From JABMMZ01 sp040403495 (GTDB lineage: Bacteria; Bacteroidota; Bacteroidia; NS11-12g; UBA955): DNA of 64,000 nt. Below the pieces are notes generated by a model. The model searched no databases, was not told the DNA's origin, and saw only the letters and a program-made list of their open reading frames with translations. Within the stretch, counting starts at the first letter, position 1; every line of letters starts with the position of its first letter. Positions 17,301-23,514 of the stretch are shown here, in pieces. The stretch is taken from assembly GCA_040403495.1 (NCBI GenBank), contig JBBAKM010000013.1:1-64000 (forward strand), written 5' to 3'. A program made the translations under genes and the position numbers.

Positions 17301-17725
17301 GAGAATGGGAAACTATCAGGATAAACAGATGCAGGGCAAAACTGAATATGATAGGGTGCAAAATAATAATTGAGTTCGTTGATTTGATTGATGATTTGCG
17401 CATCGCTGATATTACAGCCTGTACCTATGGAGCTTCCATCGTGAACAACGTGTATGGCGATGGGAATGACATAATGGGCATTGCTATTTGTAGTTACACC
17501 CATCATGCTATATGCATTTGGAGGATTAACATAAGGTTTAAAGCTTGGTTGAGGCATTAACAAAGCTTTATTAACATCTTTGATTCTTTGATGTTTAAAT
17601 TTGTTTAAGAAGTTTGAATCCAAACTTTGTCGATAGTTTTTCAGTTCATTGTAAGAACATTGAATTTGGGCATTCATTGAACCATAAATTCCCAATAATA
17701 GAATGAAGAGTAGTTTTTTATTCAT
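11372..17725 (-). CDS. Giant secreted protein with M43 metalloprotease domain and T9SS sorting signal
   Basis: The protein has about 2117 residues if it starts at MNKKLLF (17725), which gives a clean signal peptide ending near NAQ; a longer ORF starts 12 codons upstream but overlaps the promoter. Near residue 240 it has the pappalysin/cytophagalysin zinc site HELGHLFGLEH. A beta-propeller-like region (about 450-850) starting WYFGAYAGLDF follows, then a PKD domain (VWDFGDGDTAHG) and several Ig/PKD-like modules. The C terminus (LYPNPTSKEVTIEL...GKEVKRI...LSAGVYHI) is a type A T9SS sorting domain. It should be exported through the outer membrane and be surface-bound or released. The target is unknown. 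The -7 box is at 17743-17750 and a palindrome lies in the -33 region. Confidence 0.88.
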   Translation of the reverse strand: MNKKLLFILLLGIYGSMNAQIQCSYNELKNYRQSLDSNFLNKFKHQRIKDVNKALLMPQPSFKPYVNPPNAYSMMGVTTNSNAHYVIPIAIHVVHDGSSIGTGCNISDAQIINQINELNYYFAPYHIQFCPASVYPDSFPFSGISRNENALTNYRMGIDNDALMSIDVLPQDKYLNIWIVKSLLDDDGIPTNYVGAATSPGSLKMGVAIRYDFFGNTNTCGSCNLNSNSRGKILVHELGHLFGLEHVFEGGCSGDSATNCNTQGDYICDTPPMAQGNGSCATSTNSCTEHPTDRNDPINNFLAYKEEDCMNEFTPEQTQVMYYHIETYLAGVIDIDNIKFLTGNACGTTTALFKPNEYNLCKLDQIVFRAFNDSLKYRWVFHNQTTNIIDSSIWLTNRTYPHNFTQFGIYDVTLIVVNQQLDTIYRTIKDLIVVQDCGNPIASPRGNWYFGAYAGLDFNQNAVSPNSNSFDARLKGILSYQNLNSLEGCIVQNNKAGGLLFYGGGKIVGSSDSFYVYDKNHQKMPNGTVFGTSTSVHGGIVVPIPYYGNKYYLFTTNYQNHNSNTDKDYGLRYSIVDTSLNGGNGDVVLNKKNIPVYPPANRLHNRLSDSAIRTGEGIAVIPGCDSSFYYLIVTSMGTSNNLDIHGNPQISDTTLKNRSIEVYKVDSSGVFHHSQYMHTEFFEYFGAIVTSPDGRLVSVCGLLFEFDRFTGTLKFLKNFQDQTLDAYRSCFSPNGKVFYILKHIPIDGGLYRKELRQYDLSNGNLDYVSSTIKSNAYSLQNGPDGRMYVSQFNDNYISVINKPNALNDLKDRNNIQYQQDKINLKIGLADMRSMGGLPNFIDAAPQKDIPIQVFHRVENCNSFYFYTNQCCKTDYVWDFGDGDTAHGKTATHGYSGKLGTYYVTLTIDNSIVLYDTIQFGISGFKIGGMSNTCDTSALKTYTAIKPLALVKKNLYTYEWSISGGTIAATPPYATVQAKWLTKNGNVKLMVSDVYQCKDTASMVFTWDTTIENNILTRKQDCSKQFIEGSVPLGGNGTFSYLWEASETGTNFTTLTGETNKDLIPVPRTIKMYYKRLVYSNGCFVESNVIELKPFINPNLIFISYSGKDTCSKHIYGVNASLYYSSVGYQWEGSNDAINWTNLTTGNSASYNTTAINYIDSSIRFFKRKMIVYGTYACSSYSNVVETQNKNNNTIKQRKTCRNTYSPITIDVEIKTPENKEISYSWEVKKPNTDDWVKTKNPLHIFNPAIKSLQQYENELLTDSLIEIEIGDSIRLKFNYTCQHTLYFTTNTIVISSAINPIILTQPTNQKVNGGDRGIFHVIVNDPENATFKWQTSSSFLGPWDDIPNSNNDTLNILTSNCIEEIFYYRAIVFHPCDTMISDSVSLMINPTSSPSFDYWMKNSVVDVGNEPDSISQSFAFSQDIWIRHNKDSIKQHQDLNTQSDVNYVYVTIRNRGKNSTKSAKLYTYWTWGATQESWSVNWTNNINNQYSNPNFQLSLPMGGEINKTAIIIPEIPQYQTYTIAIPWTDFPKYGWYDLNKQWKNDRINICILARIETCDAAPYGMTNTEQTNVFYNIKYNNNIVSRNTYTLALQRFVMPDDHTKDNNGQKYRVINPNIIDGGTIAVRNNHDEAQKYSLCFKTHQSDYFTLAETYIEIGDALKSAIEWSPNVTLSGLTHIIDNIYQVTSSNACTNDVILPAHFQDAVLPLFAYKDINNRFADGLSFNTSIQQKDSLGNLIGECIFTLTDNLFVNPEPKYIESDTSFYFCNDEINDPQTFVVSYSSNNAFPTQIYNENGTALTPNNSIYQLSEGYYTEVSIDSAHFTYNVKNINVIIKDEEIVNQTELIQIDCESLPFQLNTNDESVIVYENNTPMDSTSFNYYLLFPIDNFYKTEYRNAATCQLESKVLDFMDILQTPPTDPSAYVFAKYDRTEDSCAFVRLSDLSCNGTPLTFGKTIDIYNMDLQFLYTASIEQYGNSTIGFRFCPPNWNTHENYINEWHHFIYKANLCEYCRIDFKADSMIVFDRVSSINSIKNEWIKLYPNPTSKEVTIELLTPVNEPITIVMFDVMGKEVKRINVDSSNKNQVKYSVEYLSAGVYHIYIPQLGYAKKLIVMKDE

Positions 17726-17742
17726 AATATAACATTTTGAGG

Positions 17743-17750
17743 CAAATATA
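17743..17750 (-). promoter_or_regulatory. -7 promoter box of the M43 protease gene
   Basis: Read on the minus strand this is TATATTTG (TAnnTTTG), 17 bases before the ATG at 17725. Its position rules out the longer upstream start in the same frame. Confidence 0.6.
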
Positions 17751-17759
17751 AATAAAAAC

Positions 17760-17775
17760 ACTCACTTTAGTGAGT
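17760..17775. promoter_or_regulatory. Candidate operator palindrome between protease and XRE genes
   Basis: ACTCACT-TT-AGTGAGT is a perfect 7+2+7 inverted repeat. It lies nine bases upstream of the protease -7 box, in the spacer/-33 region, and 41 bases before the XRE regulator's ATG. This is where a repressor acting on both divergent genes would bind. The assignment to the XRE protein is inference. Confidence 0.45.
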
Positions 17776-17815
17776 AAATTTATTTCTTATTAACATTTCC
17801 ATTTGCAAAGTGAAA

Positions 17816-18037
17816 ATGAATGAAGAAGAAATATTAAATAAGATTGGTTTAAAACTTAAGCAAATTAGAAAATCCAGAGGGTATACTAGTTATGAAAATT
17901 TTGCTTTTGAAAATGAATTGCACCCTGCATATTATTGGAAAGTCGAAAAGGGTAAAAACATCACCCTAGTATATTTAAAAAAAATTCTAGATATTCATAA
18001 TATTACATTCAAAGAGTTTTTTTATGATATAGATTAA
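17816..18037 (+). CDS. Small XRE-type helix-turn-helix regulator
   Basis: The 73-residue protein consists of almost nothing but a Cro/CI-like helix-turn-helix: KIGLKLKQIRKSRGYTSYEN (helices 1-2), FENELHPAYYWKVEKGK (helix 3 and turn) and TLVYLKKILDIHNI (helix 4). No sensor domain is visible. An in-frame GTG two codons upstream (17810) is an alternative start. It lies between two large, related T9SS cargo genes: the M43 protease is divergent, and the other begins 28 bases after its stop. It may control one or both; a candidate operator lies at 17760-17775. Confidence 0.85.
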   Translation: MNEEEILNKIGLKLKQIRKSRGYTSYENFAFENELHPAYYWKVEKGKNITLVYLKKILDIHNITFKEFFYDID

Positions 18038-18052
18038 ATATGCATTATTGTG

Positions 18053-18060
18053 TATATTTG
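18053..18060 (+). promoter_or_regulatory. -7 promoter box abutting the start of the T9SS cargo gene
   Basis: TATATTTG matches TAnnTTTG and is followed by only CAAT before the ATG at 18065. A transcript starting at the usual distance would have essentially no leader. Confidence 0.55.
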
Positions 18061-18064
18061 CAAT

Positions 18065-20137
18065 ATGAAATTTAACTTATTTATAATCTTTCTTTTAAGT
18101 TTTTCAAATATTTTTTCTCAAAGTTTTTTTAATGCAAGGGTTTGGTGTTTTGGTATAGGTAATAAAATTGAATTTAATGATTCATTAAATTTCTCTAATT
18201 CTCAAATTAATTCAGATGAAAGCAGCTCAAGTATATGTGATGCTAACGGAAACTTGTTAATATACACAAATGGAAACAGTGTATATAACAAATATGATAA
18301 GATAATAAGAAACGGAAATGATGTTGGATTTAAATTATCAAACAATACAACAACTTCTAAAATGGGTTCGATTTTAATTACCCATTATGACAATAAAGAT
18401 TCATTTGTTTATTTGTTTAATACTGATTATGAAGGAGGTAGTAATGGATTGGTTTATTCTAAAATATCAACTTATAGCAACAATGATTCGGGAGAAGTTA
18501 TTATAAGTAAGAAAAAATTAATTGGACCAGTTAATGAGTCAATTTCCGCAGTAAATCATAGTAATGGAAGAGACATATGGATTGTTTGTCATAGCTTTGG
18601 CGATGATTTTTTTTATGCTTTTCTCTTAACAAAGAACGGCATTAGTTTATGTCCAATTGTAAGTAAAATTGGATTATCTCATTGCAAATCAGGAATTTCA
18701 TGCGCTCAAGTTGCAATGAAATTTTCACCTAACGGAGAGAAAATCGCTACACAAAGTTTTGCATTCAACACAACGCAAGTTTTTCAATTTGATGCTACAA
18801 ATGGTGTTATTCATAATAATATATATAATTATAGTGGGCACATATCTTACACATTTGAATTTTCAAAAAATTCCAATGTGATTTATCTGAATAAATCTAA
18901 TTTAGGAATTGACAAAGTAAATTTAATTAACAAACAAATTGTAGGTGCTAATAGTGAATTAAAATCTGTTACAGGTATTCAAATTGCAATTGATGGCAAT
19001 ATATATATATGCAAATATCCTACAAAAGATTTATTTGTTATTAGAAATACAGAAAATGAAAATGACAGCATTCAAATTTTTAAATTAAACAATAAACTAA
19101 TAAATAACGGATTAACCCTACCGTCATTCAACCAATCTTATTTCTTCACCCCTGCAATAAATTATAACTACGAAATGAACTGCATTAAAAACAGTATTCA
19201 ATTTTGGGGTAAAGATACATTTGGAGCTAATGTACATACTTGGCAAGTTCGTAAGTTAGCAGTTGGTAATTGGCAATTGGGTGGTTCTAATAAAAATATT
19301 AACTATACTTTTGCTGATACAGGCACTTATGAAGTTAGATACATTGCATCTAATGGCAACAAAGTAGATACAGTAGTTAAAAGCATTGTGCTTTATGATA
19401 AGATTAAGCAAGATTTTTTGGGAAAGGATACAACTTATGTTCAGGGTGATGTAATTAACAAAACTTTGTTTGCACCAACACCTAATCATTGTGTAAGGTG
19501 GTGGTATTCGAAAGACCTCACCCCAGCCCTCTCCAAAGGAGAGGGAGTAAATCTCGTTGCAGATAGTGTTGGCACATATATTTGCAAAGTAACCAATCAA
19601 GCTTTTTGCGAAGTATGGGACACTATCGTAATTAGTGAATGTATTAATAACCTCAATCAACCTAGTTTGTTCAGAAGCAGAGACACTTTAAGAACTTGGC
19701 ATTTGAATGCGGATAGTTTTGTATGGTACAGAAATAATCAAATATATAAGATAACGAAACAACCTTTTTTAGCATTAACAGATACCGGCAATTACAGAGT
19801 TGAAGCAGCCAAGAAAGGACATTGCAATAGGGGAAGTGTGGGTCAAATATTAGTTAGTAAGTTAAATGTAAATGTCATTGGAATTGAGAATTTAGGGATA
19901 AGAGTTTTTCCAAATCCGAGTAGCGGTTTGGTTAAAATAGAGGGTGAAGTAGGGTTTAGTTTGGAAATTAGGGATGTTTTAGGTCGCGTTATTGAACAAT
20001 TGAAATACGAAGACCAAAACAGTTCTCCTCTCCTTGGGAGAGGGGTTAGGAGTGAGGTCTTTTTACCCAAAGGGATTTATTTCTTTCATTTTGATGTTGG
20101 TGCTTATAGAAGTGTGGAGAAAGTGGTGGTGTATTAG
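18065..20137 (+). CDS. T9SS-sorted surface protein carrying two in-frame repeat insertions
   Basis: The 690-residue protein starts at MKFNLFIIF (18065), giving a signal peptide that ends near FSQS; a GTG five codons upstream lies in front of the promoter box. Residues about 20-360 form a propeller-like region related to that of the M43 protein (VWCFGIGNKIEFND, NGNLLIYTNG, FSPNGEKIA). Ig/PKD-like modules follow (WQVRKLAVG, TYEVRYIA). The C terminus (VFPNPSSGLVKI...LEIRDVLGRVIEQ...LPKGIYFFHF) is a T9SS type A sorting domain. Residues about 484-495 and 654-665 are encoded by palindromic repeat elements, the second inside a loop of the sorting domain. A terminator follows at 20170-20197. Confidence 0.85.
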   Translation: MKFNLFIIFLLSFSNIFSQSFFNARVWCFGIGNKIEFNDSLNFSNSQINSDESSSSICDANGNLLIYTNGNSVYNKYDKIIRNGNDVGFKLSNNTTTSKMGSILITHYDNKDSFVYLFNTDYEGGSNGLVYSKISTYSNNDSGEVIISKKKLIGPVNESISAVNHSNGRDIWIVCHSFGDDFFYAFLLTKNGISLCPIVSKIGLSHCKSGISCAQVAMKFSPNGEKIATQSFAFNTTQVFQFDATNGVIHNNIYNYSGHISYTFEFSKNSNVIYLNKSNLGIDKVNLINKQIVGANSELKSVTGIQIAIDGNIYICKYPTKDLFVIRNTENENDSIQIFKLNNKLINNGLTLPSFNQSYFFTPAINYNYEMNCIKNSIQFWGKDTFGANVHTWQVRKLAVGNWQLGGSNKNINYTFADTGTYEVRYIASNGNKVDTVVKSIVLYDKIKQDFLGKDTTYVQGDVINKTLFAPTPNHCVRWWYSKDLTPALSKGEGVNLVADSVGTYICKVTNQAFCEVWDTIVISECINNLNQPSLFRSRDTLRTWHLNADSFVWYRNNQIYKITKQPFLALTDTGNYRVEAAKKGHCNRGSVGQILVSKLNVNVIGIENLGIRVFPNPSSGLVKIEGEVGFSLEIRDVLGRVIEQLKYEDQNSSPLLGRGVRSEVFLPKGIYFFHFDVGAYRSVEKVVVY
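19516..19550 (+). repeat. Palindromic element inside the T9SS cargo gene, copy 2
   Basis: CCTCACCCCAGCCCTCTCC-AAA-GGAGAGGG-AGTAA is nearly the same as the intergenic element at 67-105, with three fewer C and one fewer G. It is read in frame as residues 484-495 (DLTPALSKGEGV). It is GC-rich in a very AT-rich gene, so a transposed or copied-in origin is likely. Confidence 0.85.
20023..20059 (-). repeat. Palindromic element inside the T9SS sorting domain, copy 3 (inverted)
   Basis: On the minus strand it reads GACCTCACTCCTAACCCC, then TCTCCC-AAGGAGAGG, the same family as 67-105 and 19516-19550 but in the opposite orientation. It is translated in frame (SPLLGRGVRSEV) between two predicted beta strands of the C-terminal sorting domain. 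Confidence 0.8.
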
Positions 20138-20169
20138 AAAAATAAAGTAAATTGAAATTCTATTCAACA

Positions 20170-20197
20170 AAAAAGCCTCGATAAATCGAGGCTTTTT
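20170..20197. terminator. Bidirectional terminator between T9SS gene and tRNA-Leu
   Basis: A 13-base-pair perfect stem AAAAAGCCTCGAT/ATCGAGGCTTTTT with a 2-base loop lies 32 bases after the T9SS gene and 8 bases beyond the 3' end of the minus-strand tRNA-Leu, so it can serve both. Confidence 0.9.
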
Positions 20198-20204
20198 CTG
20201 TTTG

Positions 20205-20288
20205 TGCCCAGGACCGGAGTCGAACCGGTACGGGGGTGAACCCACAGGTGTTTGAGACCAGCGCGTCTACCAATTCCGCCACCTGGGC
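20205..20288 (-). tRNA. tRNA-Leu (anticodon CAA)
   Basis: Reverse complement: acceptor GCCCAGG/CCTGGGC with discriminator A, D-arm GGCGGAATTGGTAGACGC, anticodon loop CTCAAAC (anticodon CAA), a long variable arm typical of tRNA-Leu, and T-loop TTCGACT. It is 84 bases long with no encoded CCA. The anticodon stem CTGGT/ACCTG has one U-U mismatch at pair 28-42, where a Watson-Crick pair is expected. Confidence 0.95.
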
Positions 20289-20398
20289 ATCGGTTTCCTT
20301 TTTTAAAGGAGTGCAAAAGTATTGATTAAAATATTTGTAACAAAATTTTTTTTTATAATTTGTTAGTTCATTGTCTGTGATTGCCCATTTAAAGTCTT

Positions 20399-20406
20399 TA
20401 TTTTTG
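20399..20406 (+). promoter_or_regulatory. -7 promoter box abutting purD
   Basis: TATTTTTG matches TAnnTTTG and is followed by CATC and then the purD ATG at 20411. The spacing predicts a leaderless or nearly leaderless mRNA. Confidence 0.55.
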
Positions 20407-20410
20407 CATC

Positions 20411-21700
20411 ATGAATGTTTTAATTTTAGGAAGTGGTGGTAGAGAACATGTCTTTGCATCCAAAATTAGTCAAAGTGAAAAGTGTAAAAACCTGTATGTA
20501 GCTCCCGGAAATGCAGGAACTAGCTTGTGCGCAACTAATGTAGCATTGTCTCCACTCGATTTTGAAGCCATTAAAACCTTCTGTTTGGACAAGCAAATCG
20601 ATTTAATTTTGCCTGGAAATGAAGATCCCCTAGTAGCTGGCATTGTGGATTTTGTGAAAAATGACAGTCAAATCAATCACATTCACATCGTTGGTCCCTA
20701 TAAAAACGGAGCCATTATCGAAGGAAGTAAGGATTTTTCTAAAGCATTTATGAAAAAGTATCAAATTCCTACTGCTGCCTATCTAACCGTTACGAATCAA
20801 AATATGGAAGAAGGTATCGCTTTTTTAAGAACGATGTCTTCGCCCTATGTTTTAAAAGCGGATGGTTTGGCTGCTGGTAAAGGGGTGTTGATTGAATTTG
20901 ATATTGAAACGGCAATCAGTGCTTTAAAGGATATTTTGGGTGGTAAATTTGGCGATGCTGGAAATAAAGTAGTTATCGAAGAGTTCTTGGATGGCATCGA
21001 ATTAAGCAGTTTTGTGTTAACCGATGGGCATTCATACAAAATATTACCCGAAGCCAAAGATTATAAAAGAATAGGTGAGGGAGATAAAGGCTTGAATACG
21101 GGTGGAATGGGCGCTGTTTCTCCTGTTCCTTTTGCCAATAAAGCTTTTATGGAGAAAGTTGAAAAACAGGTTATTATTCCAACTATTGAAGGGTTTAAAA
21201 GTGAAAATATCGACTACCGAGGATTCGTTTTTATAGGTTTAATGAATGTGGGTGGTGAGCCTAAAGTAATTGAGTACAATTGCCGAATGGGGGATCCTGA
21301 AACCGAAGTGGTGATTCACCGTTTACAAAATGACTTTTTGGATTTGCTATTGTCAGTTTCTAATCAACAATTACATCAAGTTGTGTTGAATGTGAGTGAT
21401 GAGTCTGCAGCAACTGTATTTATGGTTTCTGGCGGTTACCCTGAATCATTCCCTAAAGGATTCGAAATTAATAATCTCGATAAAGTAACGGATACAACTG
21501 TATATCACGCAGGAACTAAACAAGAGGGAGGTAAAGTATTGACGAATGGAGGAAGAGTCATTGCTTTAACATCTACTGCAAATTCCATGGAAGAGGCTAT
21601 TGCTAAATCTATGAAAGCGGCAGAAATAATAGACTATCAAAATAAATATTATAGAAAAGATATTGGTAACGATTTAAGAAAATACAATGAACAAATTTAA
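20411..21700 (+). CDS. purD: Phosphoribosylamine--glycine ligase (PurD)
   Basis: PurD is the ATP-grasp enzyme that makes GAR in the second step of purine synthesis. At 429 residues it has the family's full length: N-terminal LILGSGGREHVFASKI (3-18), GNAGT, LPGNEDPLVAGI, an ATP-grasp lid with KADGLAAGKGVLI, VVIEEFLDGIELS, EAKDYKRIGEGDKGLNTGGMG, and the metal-binding EYNCRMGDPETE. The gene overlaps the DUF502 gene by 14 bases and forms a two-gene operon with it. The other purine gene in the window, purC, is unlinked at 33907. Confidence 0.97.
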   Translation: MNVLILGSGGREHVFASKISQSEKCKNLYVAPGNAGTSLCATNVALSPLDFEAIKTFCLDKQIDLILPGNEDPLVAGIVDFVKNDSQINHIHIVGPYKNGAIIEGSKDFSKAFMKKYQIPTAAYLTVTNQNMEEGIAFLRTMSSPYVLKADGLAAGKGVLIEFDIETAISALKDILGGKFGDAGNKVVIEEFLDGIELSSFVLTDGHSYKILPEAKDYKRIGEGDKGLNTGGMGAVSPVPFANKAFMEKVEKQVIIPTIEGFKSENIDYRGFVFIGLMNVGGEPKVIEYNCRMGDPETEVVIHRLQNDFLDLLLSVSNQQLHQVVLNVSDESAATVFMVSGGYPESFPKGFEINNLDKVTDTTVYHAGTKQEGGKVLTNGGRVIALTSTANSMEEAIAKSMKAAEIIDYQNKYYRKDIGNDLRKYNEQI

Positions 21701-22283
21701 AAACGAATACAGAAGAAAGCGATTAGTAACTCGACTTGTTAATTATTTTTTGCGTGGATTGTTGATTGGTATTCCATTGGCAGCAACTCTAGCAGGGATT
21801 CTTTGGTTATTTAATGCAATTGACGGTTTGTTGGGACAAGACCATATTCCTGGTTTGGGTGTCCTAATTGTGTTTGGTTCAATATTGCTGGTTGGAATGA
21901 TTGGGTCTAGTGTTTTGGTTCAACCATTTATCAATTGGTTTGAAGATTGGTTGGAAAAAACCCCTGGTGTAAAGTTCTTGTATTCTTCTGTTAAGGATAT
22001 TGTAGAAGCATTTGTTGGAGAAAAAAAGAAATTCTCTAAACCTGTAATGGTTGAAATGAATGGGGAGGGGATTTATAAAATTGGTTTTGTGACTATCAAA
22101 GATTTAACTAAAATTAACATGGAAGGTTATTCTGGTGTGTACTTTCCTAAATCCTATGGCTTTATGGGTGATTTGTATTTGGTCGACAATAAAAAGATTA
22201 AACCACTTGACGCTAATCCAACGATGGTGTTTAAGATGATTGTTTCTGGCGGCGTAACTGGTTTCGAAGGCCCAGACGCTTAA
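21687..22283 (+). CDS. DUF502 family membrane protein
   Basis: The 198-residue protein has two N-terminal membrane helices (about 18-43 and 55-80), separated by a short loop with DHIPGLG, then a soluble domain with EDWLEKTPGVKFLYSSVKDIVEAFVG and a C-terminal segment ending VSGGVTGFEGP. This layout is that of DUF502, found across bacteria and in plant chloroplast proteins, with no settled function. The start lies inside the end of purD (14-base overlap). Its 3' end overlaps the convergent lycopene cyclase gene by 53 bases. Confidence 0.9.
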   Translation: MNKFKNEYRRKRLVTRLVNYFLRGLLIGIPLAATLAGILWLFNAIDGLLGQDHIPGLGVLIVFGSILLVGMIGSSVLVQPFINWFEDWLEKTPGVKFLYSSVKDIVEAFVGEKKKFSKPVMVEMNGEGIYKIGFVTIKDLTKINMEGYSGVYFPKSYGFMGDLYLVDNKKIKPLDANPTMVFKMIVSGGVTGFEGPDA

Positions 22284-22941
22284 ACCATTCGTACAATCCA
22301 ATGTTCATAAGCAATAGGGTCATGTTGTAGAAAAAATCTTCTACGGGGATGGTCCCTATTCTAATATTCATCGTTTCCAAATTATTATAAACAACAACGG
22401 GTTTAGCCGTTAATATTCCATTGACGATAAACATTGGGATTATGGAAATTGCGAAAGCAAAGAAAAACCAACTCATGTAACGTCTTTTGATAATTACAAG
22501 ATGCGTTCCAAGCATAAAGCTTAAAATAAGGCAGGTAATTCCAGTGTACAATCTATCATTGAACCAGTAAAGCATTGACACTGTAATGCCAAAAGCAAGC
22601 AAAGTAAACCAACGGTAAAGTTTTTCAAATACTTCACTTCTGCCAATGTAGGCTATTAAACACTCGTAGATAAAAAGGCAGGCATAGGGAACGGTAACAA
22701 AAAACATGACTTCTTCGATGGGGATATCTCCAATAAAATAACCAGTTAGGTGAAGAGAGTTAAATCCCCAAACATTCATATCTGTAAACCATTGGTCCCA
22801 AATAAGAAAGAAAATACCTGTGATTAAAATAGCAGGAAAAAGGAATTTGAAATTCTTATAAAAAGCAACCTTTTTATCGAACGAGAGTATAAAAGGGAAC
22901 AATACAGTCCCTATGTTCAACCATAAATATAAGTTATTCAT
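22231..22941 (-). CDS. Lycopene cyclase domain protein (CrtYcd type)
   Basis: This very hydrophobic 236-residue protein has about seven membrane segments and two homologous halves, each with a short acidic motif: PIEE at 74-77 and PVED at 199-202. WDQWFT (48-53) is a further family signature. This is the fused heterodimer-type lycopene cyclase of Bacteroidota and Actinobacteria, which closes the ends of lycopene to give beta-carotene. No other crt gene is in the window. It overlaps the preceding sigma factor gene by 8 bases, so they form a coupled pair, and it overlaps DUF502 tail-to-tail by 53 bases. Confidence 0.9.
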   Translation of the reverse strand: MNNLYLWLNIGTVLFPFILSFDKKVAFYKNFKFLFPAILITGIFFLIWDQWFTDMNVWGFNSLHLTGYFIGDIPIEEVMFFVTVPYACLFIYECLIAYIGRSEVFEKLYRWFTLLAFGITVSMLYWFNDRLYTGITCLILSFMLGTHLVIIKRRYMSWFFFAFAISIIPMFIVNGILTAKPVVVYNNLETMNIRIGTIPVEDFFYNMTLLLMNIGLYEWFKRLGLRNQLRRQKQSS

Positions 22942-23479
22942 TCATCGATTTATTGTATCCAAAAGCAACGCCATAAACACTAAGTTTTTTGCGTAAAATT
23001 CTTTTAGCTACAAATATACGAGTTTTAACCGTTCCAATCGGAATATTTAACTCTTCGGCAATTTCGTGGTATTTAAAACCCTCAATGTTCAACATAAAAG
23101 TTACTTTTAAGTCTGTTGGTAAGGCTTTAATGGCAACTTCTAAATCTTTTCTGATAAAATTCAATTCACCTTGATTCTCAGTTTTGTGAGTTGGGATGTC
23201 CAAGAAATAAGTGTTGTCTGTTGCATCTAAAAAGGTGTTTCGTTTAACCATACGACGGTAGTTGTTAATGAAACTGTTTTTCATAATAGTAAACAACCAA
23301 CCTTTAAAGTTTGTGCCTTCAGAAAACTTGTCCTGATATCTCAAAGCTTTTAAAACTGTGTCTTGGACTAAATCATTTGCATCTTCAATGTTTCTTGTAA
23401 GTTGCATAGCTAATGATCTAAGAGATGAAATTTCCTTTTGTACCATAGATTCAAAAGGAATCGCGATTGGATGTAACAT
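22934..23479 (-). CDS. ECF-type RNA polymerase sigma factor
   Basis: The 181-residue protein has only sigma regions 2 and 4: MQLTRNIEDANDLVQDTVLK and FKGWLFTIMKNSFINNYRR (region 2), then VTFMLNIEGFKYHEIAEEL and IPIGTVKTRIFVAKRILR (region 4 HTH). No anti-sigma factor gene is adjacent; instead the lycopene cyclase starts within its last codons. That arrangement recalls light- or stress-induced carotenoid sigma factors (CarQ, LitS), so carotenoid control is a reasonable inference. A -7 box is at 23507-23514, and repeats fill the long upstream region. Confidence 0.92.
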   Translation of the reverse strand: MLHPIAIPFESMVQKEISSLRSLAMQLTRNIEDANDLVQDTVLKALRYQDKFSEGTNFKGWLFTIMKNSFINNYRRMVKRNTFLDATDNTYFLDIPTHKTENQGELNFIRKDLEVAIKALPTDLKVTFMLNIEGFKYHEIAEELNIPIGTVKTRIFVAKRILRKKLSVYGVAFGYNKSMNE

Positions 23480-23506
23480 GGTTTTTATTATTTAAATTTG
23501 TTGAAA

Positions 23507-23514
23507 CAAAAGTA
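23507..23514 (-). promoter_or_regulatory. -7 promoter box of the sigma factor gene
   Basis: On the minus strand it reads TACTTTTG (TAnnTTTG), 27 bases before the ATG at 23479. That suggests housekeeping transcription of the sigma factor. Confidence 0.5.

Noticed and set aside
19256..19660. 134-codon minus-strand ORF inside the T9SS cargo gene
   Set aside because: It is a shadow of the plus-strand coding frame. It includes the reverse reading of the repeat element and has no start signal.
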